In this document: positions 1-5,949 of the stretch, piece after piece | Position numbering within the stretch: position 1 is the first letter of the stretch | Layout: every line of letters starts with the position of its first letter | Notes under the pieces: generated by a model | Told to the model about the DNA's origin: nothing | What the model saw: only the letters and a program-made list of their open reading frames with translations | The model's database searches: none | Program-made: the position numbers and the translations under genes | NCBI GenBank assembly: GCA_003141795.1 | Contig: PLNO01000117.1 | Location: 8,121 to 14,631 of the forward strand | Direction of reading: 5' to 3' | Source of the DNA: Spirochaetaceae bacterium | GTDB lineage: Bacteria > Spirochaetota > Spirochaetia > SZUA-6 > Fen-1364 | Length of the DNA stretch: 6,511 nt

Positions 1-8
1 ACATCGAG

Positions 9-788
9 ATGGAAGATCCAGTTCTGAGCCCGGAGCGCACCATACTCGAGACGCGGGACCTCGTCGCGGGTTTCGACGGCAACGACGTCGTGAAAGGGAT
101 CTCCATCGCCGTGCCGGCCGGTAAGATCACGGCGATCATGGGCCCGTCGGGATGCGGGAAGACCACCTTCATGCGATGCATCAACCGGATGCACGAGCTC
201 GCCCCGAACGCCCAGGTGCGGGGAGAGGTCCTCCTGGACGGGGAGGACGTGTACAAGCTCAACCCCATCCTCCTGCGCCGGCGCATCGGCATGGTGTTCC
301 AGCGCCCCAACCCGTTCCCGACGATGAGCATCTACGACAACGTGGTGGCAGGCTACAACCTCAACGGCACGCGCATGGCACGTATCGACAGGGACCGGAT
401 CGTGGAAGAAACGCTCCGCCGCGTGACGCTGTGGGACGAGGTGAAGGACGCGCTGTACCGTCGCGGGACGTTCCTCTCCGGCGGCCAGCAGCAGAGGTTG
501 TGCATCGCCCGGGCCCTGGCGATGAAGCCGGAGGTCCTCCTGCTGGACGAGCCGACCTCGGCGCTGGACCCGAAGGCGACCGCCGCGATCGAGGAGCTCA
601 TCGTCTCCCTGAAGGGCGTCGTCACGATCGTGCAGGTCACGCACAACATCCCGCAGGCGGCGCGCATCTCCGACTTCACGGCGTTCATCCACCTCGGGGA
701 GCTCGTGGAGTTCGGACAGACGAACAAGGTCTTCACCGTTCCGAAGGACAAGAGGACGGAGGAGTACCTCTCCGGCAAGTTCGGATAG
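9..788 (+). CDS. pstB: Phosphate ABC transporter ATP-binding protein PstB
   Basis: This is the cytoplasmic ATPase of the high-affinity phosphate importer PstSCAB; it hydrolyses ATP to drive phosphate uptake through PstC/PstA. All ABC motifs are visible in the 259-residue protein: Walker A GPSGCGKT (45-52), Q-loop Q98 in VFQRPNPFP, signature LSGGQ (156-160), Walker B VLLLDEP (176-182, D180/E181), D-loop SALD (184-187) and H-loop H212. The NPFP after the Q-loop and the C-terminal ending EEYLSGKFG are typical of PstB rather than other ABC ATPases, and the length is normal. Only 8 bases precede the ATG, so its ribosome binding site cannot be judged and an upstream in-frame start is possible. Another frame stays open from base 1 to a TGA at 25-27, which could be the tail of an overlapping pstA; this is unproven. 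phoU follows after 10 bases, as in many pst operons. Confidence 0.97.
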   Translation: MEDPVLSPERTILETRDLVAGFDGNDVVKGISIAVPAGKITAIMGPSGCGKTTFMRCINRMHELAPNAQVRGEVLLDGEDVYKLNPILLRRRIGMVFQRPNPFPTMSIYDNVVAGYNLNGTRMARIDRDRIVEETLRRVTLWDEVKDALYRRGTFLSGGQQQRLCIARALAMKPEVLLLDEPTSALDPKATAAIEELIVSLKGVVTIVQVTHNIPQAARISDFTAFIHLGELVEFGQTNKVFTVPKDKRTEEYLSGKFG

Positions 789-798
789 AGGAGGCCTC

Positions 799-1458
799 AT
801 GCCCATTGCGCAGCTGGACGGGCTGAAGGAGCGGCTGGCCACCTATGGCCGCTTCGTTCAGGAAATGATGGAGAAAAGCAGGCAGGCGCTGAGCTCCCAC
901 CAGTCGGGGATCCTCCGCGACGTCATTGCAACGGACGAGCCACGCGCCAACGAATCGGAGATGGACCTCGAGGAGGAGTGCACCTCCCTCATCGCCCAGC
1001 ATCAGCCCATGGCCCGGGACCTCCGCACGATTCTCATGATCCTGCGCATCACCACGGACCTGGAGCGGATCGCGGACCACGCGGTGAACATCGCCGAGGC
1101 GGTGAGCGACCATATCAACGGCGGTTTCCTTCCCCCAGACGCCGCTGTACTTGACATGTTCGACGAGACGATCCGGATGCTCGGATGGTCCCTGCGCGCC
1201 TTTGTCGACGAGGACGCCGGCCTCGGGCAGAAGGTCTGTGAGACGGACAACCTCGTGGATTTCGCCGCCACCGCCATCCTCGAGCGCCTCAGCATGTCAA
1301 TGACGAACGAGCCGTCGAGCATCCCTCACAACCTCGCCCTCCTGAAGATCGCCGCCAACCTCGAGCGAGTGGCCGACCTCTCCACGAACATCGGGGAGGA
1401 CGTCGTTTACATGGTGGAGGGACGTGTGATCAAGCACCACCGTGAAGAGGAGAGATGA
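799..1458 (+). CDS. phoU: Phosphate-specific transport system regulator PhoU
   Basis: PhoU links Pst transporter activity to the PhoR/PhoB-type two-component system and restrains phosphate uptake and Pho signalling when phosphate is plentiful. The protein is all-helical and cytoplasmic and binds metal clusters. At 219 residues it has the usual length and shows the expected internal duplication. Each half ends in the family metal-binding signature: DLERIADHAVN at 87-97 and NLERVADLSTN at 187-197, exactly 100 residues apart. The ATG is preceded by AGAGGAGG (787-794) with 4 bases between, overlapping the pstB stop codon, so the two genes are almost certainly cotranscribed and translationally linked. 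The C-terminus is short and charged (HHREEER). No key residue appears to be missing. Confidence 0.96.
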   Translation: MPIAQLDGLKERLATYGRFVQEMMEKSRQALSSHQSGILRDVIATDEPRANESEMDLEEECTSLIAQHQPMARDLRTILMILRITTDLERIADHAVNIAEAVSDHINGGFLPPDAAVLDMFDETIRMLGWSLRAFVDEDAGLGQKVCETDNLVDFAATAILERLSMSMTNEPSSIPHNLALLKIAANLERVADLSTNIGEDVVYMVEGRVIKHHREEER

Positions 1459-1489
1459 AATCTCCGGCCGTCCCGTGTACACTGTCGTC

Positions 1490-1495
1490 GGAGGG
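1490..1495 (+). promoter_or_regulatory. Ribosome binding site that decides a TTG start
   Basis: GGAGGG lies 5 bases upstream of TTG at 1501. No in-frame ATG occurs before the catalytic core, so this site supports TTG as the start of the metallophosphoesterase. Confidence 0.7.
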
Positions 1496-1500
1496 CCGCA

Positions 1501-2616
1501 TTGAAGAACCTTTTTCTCCGCGGGATCCGCAAGAGGCTTTCGCTACCGGCACCGCTGAACACGGGGTCCATCGAGGGGACTCTCCAGCAGCTCTGGAACA
1601 GCTCCCCGATCCTCCCGCTTTCCAAAAAAGACAGGATCGTCATCTTCAGCGACCTCCACATGGGCGACGGAGGGTCCCGGGACGATTTCAGGCACAACGG
1701 GGAGCTCGTGGAGAAAGTCCTGCGCGACCACTACCTCGCCGCGGGATACTCCCTCGTGCTCAACGGCGACATCGAGGAGCTGCAGCGATTCCGTCTGCCG
1801 GCGATCCTTCGGCAATGGGCCGACATGTACTCCCTGTTCGACGAGTTCCGAGCGCAGACGCGCCTGTTCAAGATCGTCGGAAACCACGACGAGTCGCTGT
1901 ACTCGTATGCCGACCCCGACGTATGGGGCACTCTGCTTGACGGGGTGCGTCTGGAGTACGGGAAGGACACGCTGTTCCTCTTCCACGGGCATCAGGCGAC
2001 GATCTTCTTCGAGCGCTTCAACGACGTCTCGGGGTTCTTCCTCCGCTACGGGGCCAACACGCTGCGCATCCACAACGTTCCCGTGAAGTACGCAAGCCAG
2101 AAGAAGTACCGCACGGAGCATCGCGTGTACGCTTTTTCCACGAGCCGCAAGATCGTGTCGATCATCGGACACACGCACCGCCCGCTGTTCGAATCGCTGT
2201 CGAAGATCGACACGCTGCGCTTCAGGATAGAGCAGCTCTGCCACGACTACGTCACCGCATCGCCGCGCGCGCGGACCGCGATCGAAACGGTGATCACGGA
2301 CTTCCGGGAGGAGCTGACGCGTCTGTGGGAAAGGGAGAGGAAGGAGGGCCTGCGGAGCGGTCTCTACAACGAGGAAATCAGCATCCCGTGCCTCTTCAAC
2401 TCCGGCTGCGCCATCGGCAAGCGCGGTGTGACCGCGATCGAGATCTCAGGCGGGCAGATCGCCCTCGTCCACTGGTTCGACAAGAGCAGGGGCTCCAGGC
2501 ACATGATCGAAGAAGGACGGCCCGCCGAGCGGCTGGGTTCCACGGACTACTTCCGCAGCGTGCTGAAGCAGGACAGGCTGGAATACATCTTCTCCCGCAT
2601 CAAGCTGCTGGCTTAA
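1501..2616 (+). CDS. Calcineurin-like metallophosphoesterase
   Basis: This is a predicted dinuclear-metal phosphoesterase, probably cytoplasmic because there is no signal peptide or membrane segment; its substrate is unknown. The metallophosphoesterase motifs occur in order: SDLHMGD (50-56; D51, H53), NGD (88-90; D90), GNHDE (127-131; N128, H129), FHGH (161-164) and GHTHRP (223-228; H224, H226). The spacing and the GHTHRP motif resemble LpxH-type and related phosphoesterases, but nothing seen fixes that identity. The protein has 371 residues, longer than a minimal domain. The excess includes a charged, helix-like segment at about 235-292 between GHTHRP and the returning strand motif with LFNSGCAIG (298-306). 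The gene starts with TTG behind GGAGGG, 42 bases after phoU. Its position between phoU and a glycerophosphodiesterase suggests a phosphate-related role, by context only. Confidence 0.88.
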   Translation: MKNLFLRGIRKRLSLPAPLNTGSIEGTLQQLWNSSPILPLSKKDRIVIFSDLHMGDGGSRDDFRHNGELVEKVLRDHYLAAGYSLVLNGDIEELQRFRLPAILRQWADMYSLFDEFRAQTRLFKIVGNHDESLYSYADPDVWGTLLDGVRLEYGKDTLFLFHGHQATIFFERFNDVSGFFLRYGANTLRIHNVPVKYASQKKYRTEHRVYAFSTSRKIVSIIGHTHRPLFESLSKIDTLRFRIEQLCHDYVTASPRARTAIETVITDFREELTRLWERERKEGLRSGLYNEEISIPCLFNSGCAIGKRGVTAIEISGGQIALVHWFDKSRGSRHMIEEGRPAERLGSTDYFRSVLKQDRLEYIFSRIKLLA

Positions 2617-2643
2617 CGAAAAGATCGCACGGGCGAAAGCAAG

Positions 2644-2671
2644 GCTTAACACTGCCGGGGTAGCTTCCCGG
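2644..2671 (+). promoter_or_regulatory. Leader motif GCTTAACACT plus hairpin before the zinc protein
   Basis: GCTTAACACT (2644-2653) is followed after one base by an inverted repeat CCGGG (2655-2659) / CCCGG (2667-2671) with a 7-base loop. The last base of the right arm is the first base of the Shine-Dalgarno sequence (2671-2678). The same 10-mer, again with a hairpin after one base, precedes the STAS gene at 5894. A further GCTTAAC sits at 2611-2617 over the metallophosphoesterase stop codon. The function is unknown; it could be a promoter element with a 5' stem-loop, an operator, or chance. Confidence 0.35.
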
Positions 2672-2684
2672 GAGGAGGCCACCC
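2671..2684 (+). promoter_or_regulatory. Strong Shine-Dalgarno region of the zinc protein gene
   Basis: GGAGGAGG (2671-2678) lies 6 bases before the ATG at 2685 and continues as CCACCC into the start codon. The stretch is nearly identical to that before the gene at 3844. Confidence 0.75.
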
Positions 2685-2966
2685 ATGTCACGAAAGAGCG
2701 TTCTTGCCGCCGTGCGCACCAGCCATGCCTGCGAGCTCTGCGGGGAGGAGATCACGCACGACGTCGTGCGCGTCGACGAAGGACGGATCTACCACCTGCG
2801 ATGCTTCCGCCGCCACCTGCCGGAGGCGGCGCTGGGGCTGTACGAATGCCCGAAGTGCAGGACGCTGGGGCGCACGTGGGAATGGGCGGAAAAGGCCTGG
2901 CGCACCTGCACGCTCTGCAATGGAGGCGGCTACCTCTCGGCGCCGGGCGACGCCTGCGGGAACTGA
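2685..2966 (+). CDS. Small protein with two putative zinc-binding sites
   Basis: I do not recognise a named family for this 93-residue protein. It shows four CxxC/HxxC knuckles. C16-x2-C19 and H37-x2-C40 would make a LIM/treble-clef-like site. C55-x2-C58 and C75-x2-C78 would make a second zinc ribbon, with C75-TLC-NGGG recalling DnaJ-type zinc fingers. The strand between knuckles 1 and 2 (VVRVDEGRIYHLRC) has the pattern of such fingers. No membrane segment or enzyme motif is seen, so an adaptor, chaperone-like, or nucleic-acid- or protein-binding role is possible but unproven. The start is well supported by GGAGGAGG 6 bases upstream of the ATG. It lies 68 bases after the metallophosphoesterase and 51 bases before the phosphodiesterase, and may have its own leader signal. 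Confidence 0.8.
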   Translation: MSRKSVLAAVRTSHACELCGEEITHDVVRVDEGRIYHLRCFRRHLPEAALGLYECPKCRTLGRTWEWAEKAWRTCTLCNGGGYLSAPGDACGN

Positions 2967-3017
2967 GGCGGACCTCCCCCCATTGACAACCCGCGCGGCG
3001 CGGGGCATTGGAATGGA

Positions 3018-3782
3018 ATGACGAAAAGCAGCCGTGGCCCCCTCGTTCTCGGACATCGTGGATATCGCGCGCGTTTCCCCGAAAACACGCTTCTCGCGTT
3101 CCGAAAAGCGCTGGACGCGGGCGCCGAGGGGGTGGAGTGCGATACGCAGAAGACCGCCGACGGCCGGTACGTCGTCATCCACGATGCAAACGTGGACAGG
3201 GTCACGGGGGGGGCCGGGGAGATCGGCCGCATGACGCTGGAGGAGCTGCTGCGGTTGGACTTCGGCAGCGGGGAACGCATACCCCTGCTGGAGGATCTTC
3301 TTCGCATGCTGCCGTCCGACGCCTACCTCGATCTCGAGCTCAAGGAGGAAACCCTCAGGCCTGATGACTGCGAAAAGATCGCGGTCATGTGCGACATGCT
3401 GCGCGACCGCAGCATGCTCATGATCTCTTCATTCGGCAGCCACCTGCTCCTTCCCTTCAAGAAGAAGGGGTTCACCGTCGGGTACCTCGTCGGAGAGGAA
3501 ACCGTCCAGCGCGGCGCACGCGCTTTTGCATCCACCCTCCTTCATCTGCGGCCCCAGTACCTCAACCTCCCCGTTCAGATCTTCGAGCGCATAGGCGATG
3601 GCGCGGCACGCTTTCTCTGTCGGTTCCTTCGCATCCTGGGGTTCAGGCTCCTCTTCTGGACGGTGAACACCGAAGAGGAGGCGGCGAAGGTCCTGCCGTT
3701 CGCGCGGATCATCGTCACCGACGAGGTGGGGAGGATCCTCGCTACGCGATCCGCCGGACTCCAGGAATTAACCCGAACTTAA
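3018..3782 (+). CDS. Glycerophosphodiester phosphodiesterase (GDPD family)
   Basis: The family hydrolyses glycerophosphodiesters from phospholipid breakdown to glycerol-3-phosphate and an alcohol. With 254 residues, no signal peptide and no membrane segment, this resembles the cytoplasmic UgpQ-type enzymes rather than periplasmic GlpQ. Signatures of the TIM-barrel family are present: GHRG (12-15; H13, R14), PENT (21-24; E22), VECD (39-42; E40, D42), IHD (54-56; H55), LELK (106-109; E107, K109), ISSF (136-139), FWTVN (213-217) and VTDE (233-236; D235). The catalytic His pair (H13, H55) and the metal-binding acids are intact. The ATG has only a weak GGA (3010-3012) at 5-base spacing, so translation may be modest. 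A G8 run at 3206-3213 lies inside the gene. The product would feed recovered phosphate or glycerol-phosphate into the same pool served by pstB/phoU. Confidence 0.94.
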   Translation: MTKSSRGPLVLGHRGYRARFPENTLLAFRKALDAGAEGVECDTQKTADGRYVVIHDANVDRVTGGAGEIGRMTLEELLRLDFGSGERIPLLEDLLRMLPSDAYLDLELKEETLRPDDCEKIAVMCDMLRDRSMLMISSFGSHLLLPFKKKGFTVGYLVGEETVQRGARAFASTLLHLRPQYLNLPVQIFERIGDGAARFLCRFLRILGFRLLFWTVNTEEEAAKVLPFARIIVTDEVGRILATRSAGLQELTRT

Positions 3783-3829
3783 GCGAACAGCAAACGAATG
3801 CTAACAGAGGTGGCCGATCCTGCGCGAAG

Positions 3830-3843
3830 AGGAGGAGCCACCC
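3830..3843 (+). promoter_or_regulatory. Strong Shine-Dalgarno region of the GHKL-like gene
   Basis: AGGAGGAG (3830-3837) lies 6 bases before the ATG at 3844, followed by CCACCC up to the start codon. It matches the region at 2671-2684 except for one G. Confidence 0.75.
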
Positions 3844-4515
3844 ATGGCAGGCAAGAATCGGGAGCTCTGGGACAGCGTGAACGAGGCCATCGACCGCCGG
3901 CGCACGCTCACGGTGAAGACCGTCACCTATCTTCCGCGGGAGCGCGCCCATATCGACGCTATCCTCGGTGCCTTTCTCGAAGCCTCCGGCATGCAGCCCC
4001 TGCGGAACAAGCTCGGCTACTGCGTTCACGAGCTCGCCGGGAACGCGAAGAAGGCCAATACGAAACGGTTGTATTTCAAGGACAATGGCTTGAAAATCGA
4101 CGATCCCGCCGACTATGCGCGCGGAATGGCCGGCTTCAAGCAGGAGATGGTGGATCGCGTGGCCCACTACGAAGGTCGGCTGAAAGACGAGGGACTATAC
4201 GTGAAGTTCCAATTTCGTGCCGCCGAACGGGGTGTGTACGTCAACGTGAGGAATAACGTCGAGCTCACCGACTTCGAAAAGATACGCATCGATCAGAAGC
4301 TCGCCATCGCCCAGCGCTACGCGTGTCTTGCCGATGCGTACGCGATGACCGAGGACGGGGCCGAAGGGGCGGGTCTGGGGATCGTGATGATGATGTTCAT
4401 GCTGAAGAACCTCGGATTCGGAACGGATTCCTTCTCGATGAGCTCGGCCCACGGAGAGACGGTGGCGACGCTGACCCTGTCGACGCCGCAGTCGGCAGCA
4501 AGCGTCACCGCCTGA
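3844..4515 (+). CDS. GHKL (histidine kinase-like) ATPase domain protein, possible partner-switching kinase
   Basis: The 223-residue soluble protein carries two hallmarks of the Bergerat/GHKL ATP-binding fold. An N-box is at HELAGNAKKA (62-71; E63 and N67 as catalytic and Mg-binding residues) and a glycine-rich G2 box at EGAGLGI (174-180). The G1 box (DxGxG) is not recognisable: the expected strand reads VYVNVRNNVELT (131-142) with no Asp-x-Gly. Between N-box and this strand is a charged helical insertion at about 88-117. The usual anti-sigma kinases such as SpoIIAB and RsbW are about 140-160 residues, so this is larger and divergent. By family and by its neighbours (a PP2C phosphatase and a STAS protein), a role as serine kinase or binding partner of the STAS protein is inferred. 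A non-kinase ATP-binding or regulatory role is also possible. The start is supported by AGGAGGAG. Confidence 0.75.
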   Translation: MAGKNRELWDSVNEAIDRRRTLTVKTVTYLPRERAHIDAILGAFLEASGMQPLRNKLGYCVHELAGNAKKANTKRLYFKDNGLKIDDPADYARGMAGFKQEMVDRVAHYEGRLKDEGLYVKFQFRAAERGVYVNVRNNVELTDFEKIRIDQKLAIAQRYACLADAYAMTEDGAEGAGLGIVMMMFMLKNLGFGTDSFSMSSAHGETVATLTLSTPQSAASVTA

Positions 4516-4532
4516 GGGAGGATCGACTCAGG
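4511..4532. repeat. Inverted repeat spanning two convergent stop codons
   Basis: CCTGAG (4511-4516) and CTCAGG (4527-4532) form a 6-base-pair inverted repeat with a 10-base loop. The TGA of the GHKL-like gene (4513-4515) lies in one arm and the TGA of the convergent phosphatase gene (4528-4530, read on -) in the other. It could act as a short bidirectional transcription barrier, but no T-run follows on either side, so an intrinsic terminator is not supported. Confidence 0.35.
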
Positions 4533-5787
4533 GCATCTGCAGGATCATGAACGTGACGTCGTCACCCTGCGGCTCCTGGCCGCGGAATGCTTCGAAGTCC
4601 GCGCTCAGCGCGTCACGGAGGGCCGTTGGTGGGCGGGAGGCGGTGCTCTTCATGAGCTGCCAGAGCCGCCGCTCGGAGTACTCCTGTCCTTCCCGGTTGG
4701 TCTGCTCGACGACCCCGTCGGTGAACAGAAGCGCTCTTCCGCCCGCTGGGAAACGGTAGCCCGACAGGCGGGGCAGGAGATCCGGCACGACCCCGAGGGG
4801 AGGGTTCGCCCCCTTCCGTCCGAGATGGAAAAGCGTCGTTCCCTCCATCGCCAGGACGTAGGAGTGGCCCATGTCGCACACGATTGCGCTTCCGGTCGCG
4901 AGATCCAGCTCGACGAAGATCCCGGTGACGAAGTACTCCAGGCGGAACGTTTCGAACATGTAGCGGTTCACCCCTTCGAGGAACGAGTCCAGGCGTTTCG
5001 TCCCGGTGTACGTGTCGAAGATGCCCCCGAGCACGGCCGTCACGAGGGACGCCGCGATCCCTTTGCCGGAAACGTCGCACATGCAGAGGAGAAGCCGGTC
5101 GGACGGCAGTCTCTTCACGAGGTAGAAATCCCCGCCGACCTCCTTGGCCATCTTGGAAAAGCACAGCAGCGAGCAGCGCGGGTCGTTCAGGGAATAGCTC
5201 TCGTGCACGATCGCCGATTGCAGGCGACGGGCGAGTGCAATGTCCCGCGCCGTCGTGTCGGAGAGGTACACGAGGATGTTCTTCGTGGAAAAGACCCCGC
5301 TGAACGCGCCGGTCGCATCCACGAGCAGATAGTACGTGTCGTCGATGCCGCGCACTTCCTCCTTGAGGGTCTCCGCCACCGAGAGGATATTCAGATCGTC
5401 CCGGAACACGGGTGACGCTTTCATCACGGTGGAGACCGGCTTTTTTTTGAACAGCTCCCGTCCGTACGGCCTTCCCAGGACCTCGAAGAGCTCGCGGCGA
5501 AGAACGATTCCGACGGGTGTTCCGCTCTCATCGACAACGCCGATGGCGTACAGTGCCGGTGCCTTGTTGATGGCGGAGGCAACGGCGTCGATGTCCTGAT
5601 CCTGCCGGACGAACAGCCGGCTGTGCGCGAGCCGCCCGACGACCTCGCCCTGGCGGATGGGTCGAACCGCCCTGTTCAAGACGCTGTCGGGCCCGCTGAC
5701 GTCGACCGCGGCTGAAACGTCCCCGTGAACCTCGATGTCGGTGAGCTCCATCTCGACGGGTTCGAAGCGTACGACTGTTTCCTTCAT
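4528..5787 (-). CDS. CBS-domain SpoIIE-type PP2C serine phosphatase
   Basis: This is a predicted Mn/Mg-dependent Ser/Thr phosphatase of the SpoIIE/RsbU class, which dephosphorylates STAS proteins in partner-switching systems. With the start at 5787 it has 419 residues. An N-terminal segment (1-50) is followed by a CBS pair at about 55-175, an adenine-nucleotide sensing module in known families. The PP2C domain follows at about 190-419. Metal-binding acids are visible: EVGGDFY (216-222; D220), CDVSGKG (237-243; D238), FTDG (355-358; D357) and GDD (408-410). The usual NAGH reads DMGH (305-308). No membrane segment is seen, so the signal is probably intracellular. A start at 5892 would add 35 residues, but that stretch is poor in G/C-ending codons (with TTA and CTA) and lacks a ribosome binding site. 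At 5787 only AAGG at 9-base spacing is present, so the start remains uncertain; 5793 is the alternative. Confidence 0.9.
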   Translation of the reverse strand: MKETVVRFEPVEMELTDIEVHGDVSAAVDVSGPDSVLNRAVRPIRQGEVVGRLAHSRLFVRQDQDIDAVASAINKAPALYAIGVVDESGTPVGIVLRRELFEVLGRPYGRELFKKKPVSTVMKASPVFRDDLNILSVAETLKEEVRGIDDTYYLLVDATGAFSGVFSTKNILVYLSDTTARDIALARRLQSAIVHESYSLNDPRCSLLCFSKMAKEVGGDFYLVKRLPSDRLLLCMCDVSGKGIAASLVTAVLGGIFDTYTGTKRLDSFLEGVNRYMFETFRLEYFVTGIFVELDLATGSAIVCDMGHSYVLAMEGTTLFHLGRKGANPPLGVVPDLLPRLSGYRFPAGGRALLFTDGVVEQTNREGQEYSERRLWQLMKSTASRPPTALRDALSADFEAFRGQEPQGDDVTFMILQMP

Positions 5788-5893
5788 TAGCATGGGCCTT
5801 GGTAAAGAAGGGAAAGCCACCAGCATTAAGAATGCACAAAGCTGGCATGAATATTCCGTTAACTCACTGAAAACGCGTGTGATTTTCATCATC

Positions 5894-5929
5894 GCTTAAC
5901 ACTTCAGCGGTATCGCTTGATTGCCGCTG
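5894..5929 (+). promoter_or_regulatory. Leader motif GCTTAACACT plus hairpin before the STAS gene
   Basis: GCTTAACACT (5894-5903) is followed after one base by an inverted repeat CAGCGG (5905-5910) / CCGCTG (5924-5929). The stem is extendable by a T-G and an A-T pair. The Shine-Dalgarno AGGAGGG follows at 5935. The arrangement copies that at 2644-2678; over 21 aligned bases from GCTTAAC onward, 17 agree. The function is unknown. Confidence 0.35.
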
Positions 5930-5934
5930 CAGGC

Positions 5935-5941
5935 AGGAGGG
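5935..5941 (+). promoter_or_regulatory. Ribosome binding site that decides the STAS start
   Basis: AGGAGGG lies 8 bases before the ATG at 5950. It would fall inside the coding sequence if the upstream in-frame TTG at 5917 were used, so it favours 5950. Confidence 0.75.
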
Positions 5942-5949
5942 TTGCGAGG

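Larger units (their letters stand above)
5788..5949. promoter_or_regulatory. Divergent intergenic region between the phosphatase and STAS genes
   Basis: This stretch is more AT-rich than the flanking genes and must hold the start signals of both. It contains nested inverted repeats: CCAGC (5820-5824) / GCTGG (5841-5845) enclosing GCATT (5823-5827) / AATGC (5831-5835). A GTTAAC palindrome lies near 5858-5863. The GCTTAACACT-plus-hairpin element follows at 5894-5929. I could not assign a convincing -35/-10 pair on either strand, nor a sigma-54 site. The palindrome at 5820-5845 is a plausible operator by position only. Confidence 0.5.

Noticed and set aside
1..27. Tail of pstA overlapping the start of pstB
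   Set aside because: Only eight codons are visible before TGA at 25-27; too short to support a call, though the context makes it plausible.
1543..2244. Long open frame on the - strand opposite the metallophosphoesterase (233 codons), and similar ones at 152-826, 2688-3182 and 4613-5164
   Set aside because: These are shadows of GC-rich coding sequence: Arg/Pro/Ala/His-rich, no family motifs, overlapping genes with clear catalytic motifs.
2644..2664. GCTTAA...GGGTA as a SigB-type promoter (GTTTAA / GGGTAT)
   Set aside because: Attractive next to partner-switching genes, but the gap is about 8 bases, much shorter than the 12-15 expected.
2990..3004. Palindrome CCCGCGC-G-GCGCGGG as a terminator after the zinc protein gene
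   Set aside because: No T-run follows, and the loop of the full-length pairing is too short; GC-rich self-complementarity of this kind is expected here.
2983..3011. Consensus TTGACA (2983-2988) as a -35 box for the phosphodiesterase
   Set aside because: At 16-19 base spacing there is no acceptable -10 (CATTGG and neighbours), and the spacer is a GC palindrome.
5795..5825. Sigma-54 promoter in the divergent region (GG...GC pairs)
   Set aside because: The spacing between GG and GC elements does not equal 10 bases on either strand.
5788..5892. 35-residue N-terminal extension of the phosphatase with a hydrophobic stretch (CQLCAFLMLVAFPSL)
   Set aside because: Only about half of its codons end in G/C, against a large majority downstream. 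It contains TTA and CTA codons, no ribosome binding site precedes 5892, and it would consume most of the divergent promoter region.
5917..5949. TTG start for the STAS protein at 5917
   Set aside because: No Shine-Dalgarno precedes it, and a good AGGAGGG sits inside this stretch at the right distance for ATG 5950.
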